From positions 293,501 to 357,500 of the forward strand of contig CM029122.1 in assembly GCA_016859345.1 (NCBI GenBank): a stretch of DNA of 64,000 nucleotides, in the 5' to 3' direction. This document shows positions 57,735 to 64,000 of this stretch, piece by piece. Position numbers and translations under genes: made by a program. This DNA comes from Istiophorus platypterus (taxonomy: Eukaryota > Chordata > Actinopteri > Istiophoriformes > Istiophoridae). Positions within the stretch are counted from its first letter, which is position 1. Every line of letters starts with the position of its first letter. The notes beneath the pieces were generated by a model, which was not told where the DNA came from, made no database searches, and was given only the letters and a program-made list of their open reading frames with translations.

Positions 57735-58290
57735 AAAAGCATTGTACCCTTCAGTTTAATAAGGAAAAACCACAAGTCACTATAATAGGTTGAAATCAAC
57801 AAAAGTAATTGGCCACTATTCTCTATTCCATATTTATTAGAACAGAGTTGCTTTTAATTTTCAGTATTATATTTTTTAATGATACAACAAATGAAAATGA
57901 TCTAGTCAAATATACTGGTACCCTGAACCTGATATTTTGTAGGTAACCACATAAAATGAGACCTCTACAATGATACCAAACGGCACAATGAGCACTTTTT
58001 CTATATAATAGGCCAAATGATTAGTTATAAGATTGAGGACACCTGTGATACTAAGAAAAGACAACAGTCTCCGTGAAGTATCCCTAAAAAACACTTATTT
58101 ATCACCACTTCTAAAGGGTACCAATCATTTTGTCTCTTGTCTCTCTACAAGATATTTGTAGAATAAGCAAGAATTGAGCTCCTTTCAGAGCTTCATGGTT
58201 TTATTCTGTGGCAAACCAAAGCAGGCAGGTATGCAAGACAAAACACTACTTTGCTGTTGTATTGCAGTGTCATTTTACTTACTGGCTGAC
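57735..58290. mobile_element. Internally deleted Tc1-like element (non-autonomous)
   Basis: Both ends resemble a fish Tc1-like family whose termini include GGGTACCAATCATTTTGTC-type sequence (about 58116-58134) and the segment TACTGGTACCCTGAACCTGA near 57915. The transposase body is missing: left-end sequence passes directly to the far side near 57975. Recognition is from memory of the family, so the limits are approximate. Confidence 0.6.
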
Positions 58291-58860
58291 ATTTAACTGA
58301 ATACATCAACTGTGTCGATGTGTAGATTAGGATCTGATCTGTGATTTTGAAGCTGTCAGAGTAGAAAAAACCTCTTCAAAGTGCAGTAGACAAAAGCCCA
58401 GATCCTTCCCGCCCACTTCCCTTTTTTTAATCAGATAAAAAAAACTACAGAAGCATTGACAGAGGATGTGCATGAAACTGATTTACAGTATTATAAAGCT
58501 TGTGGCTTTTTAACGTAAAGTACTGACTGTATTCTAAACTACTTATTCCCACAAAGCATTTTGAAATTATAGTGGAGATTTTTTGGGATCTCTATTTATT
58601 TATTTATTTATTTTTAATTTTTTTTATTTAGCTGGTGGTGATTGAATCTCCAGACTTGGAGAGTCACTTGGAGAGCACTTTTATTATTTAACTCCTGCGG
58701 TGTAAATGTTATCATCATTGTGAGCTCATGTACACACATGACATAATAATGTGTAATACGAAGCATGTTATTATTTGAATGAAGATTTTCCTGAGATATA
58801 AATATAATGGAAGTGATTGGGTCTCTGTGTACTTTAATGCATTGTACCTATATAACTCAA

Positions 58861-60333
58861 ACTGTACATAATCTGATACAGCAGTCCATTAGTTTATAAG
58901 ACCTTTACAGTTGGAATAAACTGTCCTCCATTGAGTTGGATGCTTTATATAACTCAAGCCGTACATATATATGTCTGCATAATTAAATTATAAACAGAGT
59001 ATAAACAAAGAGAGTTTTTTGTTGTTTCTTTTTAGTGTGAGCATTTTGGAATATTAGTAGATTTAAGACTGCATACAACTGCTGAGTTATGAGGACATGG
59101 AAGTGAATGGGACTCCACTGACTAGTGGTGTTTTGTAATTTTGTAATTTTATTGGGGTTTGTACTGTATACAGGGGCAGTTCTAAGTGAGAATTAATGGG
59201 CTTCCATAGGGTTTAATATATCAACAACTGTTTCAAAAAACCAAAAAAAAAACATGCAGGCAGGTACATAAGTTTTTGGACAGTGACACAATTTGTGTAA
59301 TTTTTGACTGTACATAACGACAAAGGATTTAAAACAAAGACATTATCATGTGATTGAGGTGTCACCTTTAATCATTAATTCAAGGGCTTTGACAAAAAAT
59401 TTACATTAACCATTTAGGAATTACAGCAAATTTTTGTTCATATTCCCTCATTTTTAAATGCTCAAAAGTAATTGGACAATTTACAATCAAAACCTATCAG
59501 ACAGAAACTAAAACTATGCAACAAATAAACAGTGGTTCATTCTGCAGTAAAGGCCTGGTAAAGCATCTCAAGGAAGAACCTCACCATTTTGTAATGCCCA
59601 TAGGTACCAGACTTCTGACAGTCACTGACTGCAATGGATTTTCATGAAAGTATTAAAGATAGGTCAACATAATTATAAATATAAGGACTGTCTGTTTACT
59701 TTTGAGCCCCTGAAAATGTGTGACTATGAATAAATATGGCTGTAATTCCTAAAAGGTCGTTGTAAATTACAAAAAGAAAAAAATTAAAGGGTCGACACTT
59801 CAATCACATGATGATGATGTCTTTGTTTCAAATCCATTGTGGTTATGTACAGTCAAAAATTACACAAATTGTGTCACTGTCCTGCCTTCATGTTTTTTGT
59901 TTTTTTGTTTTTTTTTAAACAGTTGTTGATATATTAAACCATATGGAGGCCCATTAATTCCCACTGTATTTAGAACTGCCCCTGTATACAGTACAAACCC
60001 CAATAAAATTACAAAACACCACTAGTCAGTGGAGTCCCATTCACTTCCATGTCCTCATAACTCAGCAGTTGTATGCAGTCTCAAATCTACTAATATTCCA
60101 AAATGCTCACACTAAAAAGAAACGACAACAAAAAACTCTCTTTGTTTATACTCTGTATATAATTTAATTATGCAGACATGTATATGTACGGCTTGAGTTA
60201 TATAAAGCATCCAACTCAATGGAGGACAATTTATTCCAACTGTATTCATAACATAGCACCTGTATTTGAATTTTATAATTCTGTACTAAAAGTCTTATAA
60301 ACTAATGGACTGCTGTATCAGATTATGTACGGT
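58861..60333. repeat. 1.5-kb inverted repeat (two arms of about 0.6 kb)
   Basis: The left arm (58861-59471) reappears as its reverse complement in the right arm (59699-60333), separated by about 230 bases. Outer arm words such as GATACAGCAGTCCATTAG are matched by CTAATGGACTGCTGTATC on the right. The right arm has roughly 45 extra bases near 60245-60290. The arms extend about 400 bases beyond the Tc1-like ends on both sides. Confidence 0.85.
59262..59895. mobile_element. Deleted Tc1-like element at the centre of a long inverted repeat
   Basis: Inverted ends carry the words TTGGACAGTGACACAATTTG and the reverse near 59866-59885. Inside are CTCAAAAGTAATTGGACAA and, inverted, TTACTTTTGAGCCCCTG, both typical of a fish Tc1-like family. 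The middle keeps only a scrap of transposase region (near 59540-59590). It has no coding capacity. Confidence 0.65.
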
Positions 60334-62379
60334 TCGACTTTAGATGGTTTTACAAAGTTACACTCACAACTCTCCTGCTACTGTAGCTAACATCACACAC
60401 ACCAACCCACTGTCAGGGTGCAGTAGAAAGTAGCTGAATTTCAGTAAGAAAGTAATTTAACGTTACCAGACACACAGAGTGACACAAGTACCTATATATA
60501 ACAAATATAACAACACTGACATTGGGTCCATGAAACAAAAAACAGGCCAACCTGCACATCCTTCAACTCTTAGGTCTCTCCATCATAGATGGCCATCGCG
60601 ACCACTGGGAAAAATCCTGGCGGGCCGCCTAGTGGGCTGCCACATCAGTCGGCCGGGGGCTGGTTCGGGAATGATTTTTTTTAAAGTTTCCGCTGGTCCC
60701 GTCAGTCTCTTTACCGGCCCTCTCCTTGGGCCTGTCATTTAGAGTGCGGACTGGTCCCAGCGATCCAGGGCCGTATTTCTTTGTGCGATCTCCACCGGTG
60801 GGGGACCACACCAACGTTAACACGGTTCTTCCCTCCCTCACCTGGTCATAGCACTTCTTTTTCTAACTCTTGGACCTCAGAACTCTTCTCAAGGCCAATT
60901 TATGTTTATGTGTCGGACATACAGCGTAGCCAACGCAAGTGGCCTGAGCAGTTACACCTCTGTGTTGGTGTCACTCTGCAATTACATCATCAAACCACTA
61001 CTTGACTACTATGTTTATATGCCACTGTGTTGAATTTCTTCGCCACCGTTGGTGTGCTGGAATTACGTCTCTGCACAGTTTTACCCCCCCTCCTGTGGAT
61101 GAACATGATCGCCCCCTGTTGATGATGGGCAGGAAGACTTGGTGCAAGCCTCTCTTTTTATTTCCCTTTTACAAAGCCGCCGCTGCGAAGGAACCGCATT
61201 GTTTTGACCACACACAGGGCAGACGGCCGATGGACCGAGAGGAGATATTGACTGGATCTGACACAACATGTGTTGGATCAGAATCCCTCGCTCTGCCTTT
61301 TTAATGAACTGCTACAAACAACACATTCCAGTTTTAACTGCTTTTGATGGATTGATCAGGGCCTGCTCTATTTACATAAATGTTTTTTATTGCTTACGCA
61401 GAATAGGATCCTGTAGTAGGACAGTGTTCTTTTATAGCACAAACAAACCACTAGAGTCCGTTTAGAAGTGAACTGGGACCATCTCATGTGGTCCCGATCT
61501 GGTTTTTCAGTCCAGGCTTCAGGTGCCGTCACTGCTGCTCCAGTAGATAGGAAGATCATTCGCTCATTACGGTCAAGATGTTAGAGGAAGCTCAAAATAA
61601 TCTGGTTCAGGTTGCTTAAATTTAATTGATAATATCATCAGGAATTACCATTATGTTACTTACTACAGGGATGTACTAAAAAATATAAATATATGTTCAC
61701 ACTTTATGCCGGTGGGATTGTGTTGTGATGATGATGTTGCATAAAGTCTTGAAGTGAACATGGCTGGTTGTGGTTGAAACCCCGGTGGAGCCCACCTCTG
61801 TCCGCCGATGAGAGCTGCAGTCTGAGACCGCCATGACGTCACGGTGATGTCATGAAGGACGAAGCAGTGAAGTCCTGTAGCGCCCACGGATTCATAACAA
61901 ACATCGTCGAACACGAAGAAGCAGAAAACATTTCCAGCATGATTCCACCGACGGGCTTTAGTTTCCAGCCCCGCTTGGCCGGCTGACTCAGCCTCTGCTT
62001 GTTTCTCAGATGAGTTCAGCTCTTATTAACCCTTCACCGGCTCGGTGTGCGGGGGGGGAGTCCCTGCCAGGGGGAAATCGATGACATTAACCCTTTGTTT
62101 CATGTGTGTTGGCAGCCTTCCATGTTTGCAGCAGTGGGCGAGTAAAGGTGTCTAGGTGAGATGAGTCTGTGAGGCTGGAATCCCCCAGTGTGGTTTATGG
62201 GGACTCTTTGTGTTTAAGGTGGAATGATGTGTTCTCTCTGCTTTACTCTGTTGTTTTCACATTTAGTAACAATCTTCCTGTCAGCACCATCAGACCAAGG
62301 ACGGTCAGGCTGAACGTAGGCGTCGAGCTTTATTCCAGTATATACTGTACAGCAGGATTTACATTTTCATTCTGCTTTC

Positions 62380-63200
62380 GATTTTTCCACGTTTCCATCA
62401 TTATTTCCTTGTTCCTTACATCCTTCCTACCTGCTTGCACTCTTTACAACCTTTGTCCTTATTTTGTATATTTTTATCTTTCCATATTCTGACTTTTGCT
62501 TTTCCATTTTGACTCAAGTCATATTCTATTTATGAATTTTAATTGGTCAACTTTTAGTGTTCTTTATTGACTTTTATCATTTTTTTTTTTTTCCATTCGG
62601 TGACTCGTTTTTTTTACTTTTATCATTCGTTTTTTTGTTTTTCCTCTGGTGATTCTTCATAGTTCTAGTTGTAGAATGTTTTTCATTATATGTTCTGACT
62701 TACACCGATATTCAGTTTTATTGTTTGTTGACCTTTTTTTGCTTCATTTTGCAACTATACTGATTTGGCTACTTTTGCGCTACTTTTACTTTTTTATGTG
62801 TCAGCTCTAGTTGTTATTGTTTCAGACTTTAATTTTTTTATTTGTTGACCTTTGTTATTCTATCTGCCGTTTTTTTCTAAATATTTGTTTCAACTTTTTG
62901 ATGTTGTTTGGAGTTTCACCATTTTGTCTGCTTTTAAATGTTCAATTTTTTCTTGTCAACTTTTAATTATTTTGACCAAAGATGTCTTTGCCCATTTCTG
63001 TTGTTCTTTGTCGACTCATGTTTGATTTCTTGAGTTTTGTTGTTTCTTTCATTAATGTCAACTTAAATAATTTCTGAGGACTTTAATCTTTCTATTTCTC
63101 TTTGCTGACTTTCATTTCTCCACTTTGCCTTCTTCTTATTTCCCCTTTTCCCCCATGTTTTTCTCTCCATTGACATTTATCATTTTATTCACCTTTTTTT
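62380..63200. repeat. Long T-rich tract
   Basis: About 0.8 kb dominated by T with recurring TTGACTTTT and TTTGTTGACC phrases and several T runs. No gene seen. Confidence 0.7.
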
Positions 63201-63224
63201 TCATTAACAGGGGCTTTGCCAGTT

Positions 63225-63500
63225 TCTGCTATTGCTACATAGCCAACGTTAACATTAGCATTTGCAGCTGTTTACTCAGCGGTCTAAAAGAAACATAGTG
63301 AGTTCAGCATCAAACTTTGTTCCATTACTTACCAACATCTGTCTCCAGAAGTTGAAAGCAACATCAATGTTACCTCTGGTTAAGCTTCTATTTCTATCAC
63401 TTCTTCTATTGAAGTTAGCATGCTAACCAGCTAGCCCCTCGCTGTAGCATCCAGTCTGTCCTCAGTCTAACATGAGAGGAGGAAGATGTAGCTCTGCTCA
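63225..63500. repeat. Probable dispersed teleost repeat (TTAGCATGCTAACC type)
   Basis: Contains AACATTAGCATTTGC, AGTTAGCATGCTAACCAGC, TAGCCCCTCGCTGTAGCAT and TAACATGAGAGGAGGAAGAT, phrases common in teleost repeat DNA. Limits are uncertain. Confidence 0.4.
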
Positions 63501-64000
63501 GAGGATGGATTCTAACCTCTGGTCTAGTAAACACGACGGCCGACACTCTCGGTGAGCCACAGTCACCATCGTTACCATCATCACCATTTTCACCACCTGC
63601 TCTCATTCTTAAACCATGTGTGGCAGCAGAGAAAACTCACATACAGCCTCTTTAATTAGTCTACTTTTATTTTTCTATTGTGACTTATTACAATTCTTTT
63701 ATCAAGATTTGTATAGAAAGAAATGTTAATCGTTAGGAAACTGATGAAAATCTATATTAATAATCAAATTAATGTCGATGACAATTATGCCCACTAATAT
63801 AACAAAAACTTAAACTGGTGAAAATTTTTTAAAAATTTCATCGTTTTCCAGTTTTGTTTGTTTACTTTTTTTGTTTTTTCTTTATCAATTGGTTCCAAAC
63901 CCCTGGCTCAGGACCTCCCTAAGGGTCCCAACATCAATCTGAGGGGTCGTATAAATTGCCGATCTAGTCTAAACCAAGGCCTGAGCCTGAATCGTTTTAA

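Larger units (their letters stand above)
52561..64000. other. AT-rich, transposon-rich region, probably first intron of the downstream gene
   Basis: No coding exon is recognised. It holds a 1.5-kb inverted repeat (58861-60333), a deleted Tc1-like element (57735-58290), copies of other dispersed repeats, a GC-rich island (60560-60850) and a T-rich tract (62380-63200). Intron status depends on the promoter call at 52.2 kb. Confidence 0.45.

Overview
The window is vertebrate nuclear DNA, most likely from a spiny-rayed (percomorph) teleost. It has compact introns, many CA/GT microsatellites, tRNA-derived SINE fragments and decayed Tc1-like transposons of types common in fish genomes. It holds one clear protein-coding gene on the + strand: the transcription factor gene zeb2 (zinc finger E-box binding homeobox 2, also called SIP1). 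Teleosts carry zeb2a and zeb2b copies, and I cannot tell from sequence alone which this is.

Layout. 1-24300 is the intron before human-type coding exon 3. The short first coding exon, which carries the start codon and the NuRD-interaction motif, was not found and should lie upstream of the window. Eight coding exons follow with consistent splice sites and phases: 24301-24585, 29039-29107, 30338-30532, 31659-31873, 36242-36350, 37318-39242, 40750-40930 and 45358-45977 (stop TGA). Together they give 1,199 residues, close to full length for the family (human about 1,214) once about 24 upstream residues are added. The protein has four N-terminal zinc fingers, one central finger, a homeodomain-like segment, CtBP-type PLDLS motifs, two sumoylation motifs and three C-terminal zinc fingers. 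The 3' UTR runs to about 49.4 kb and carries seven matches to miR-200 family target sites, the known repressors of ZEB2.

Downstream, 49.4-52.1 kb contains an unusually long (ACT)n array of about 1.3 kb. At 52.2-52.6 kb is a CpG-rich block with a TATA-like box and a good splice donor, which looks like the promoter and first exon of the next gene. In human the next gene in the same orientation is GTDC1, so that is the leading guess, but no coding exon of it is visible. The rest, to 64 kb, is AT-rich and repeat-rich: two deleted Tc1-like elements, one of them inside a 1.5-kb inverted repeat (58861-60333), other dispersed repeats, and a long T-rich tract.

The introns hold several stretches that look like regulatory DNA: high complexity, repeat-free, with homeodomain, octamer, GATA, AP-1 or E-box motifs. 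These include a perfect palindrome of two ZEB-type E-boxes at 15956-15971. All regulatory calls are inference from motifs and need cross-species alignment. I found no evidence of a previously undescribed gene system. The most unusual structures are the minisatellite born inside a dispersed repeat at 18.0-18.6 kb, the 1.5-kb inverted repeat, and the (ACT)n array.
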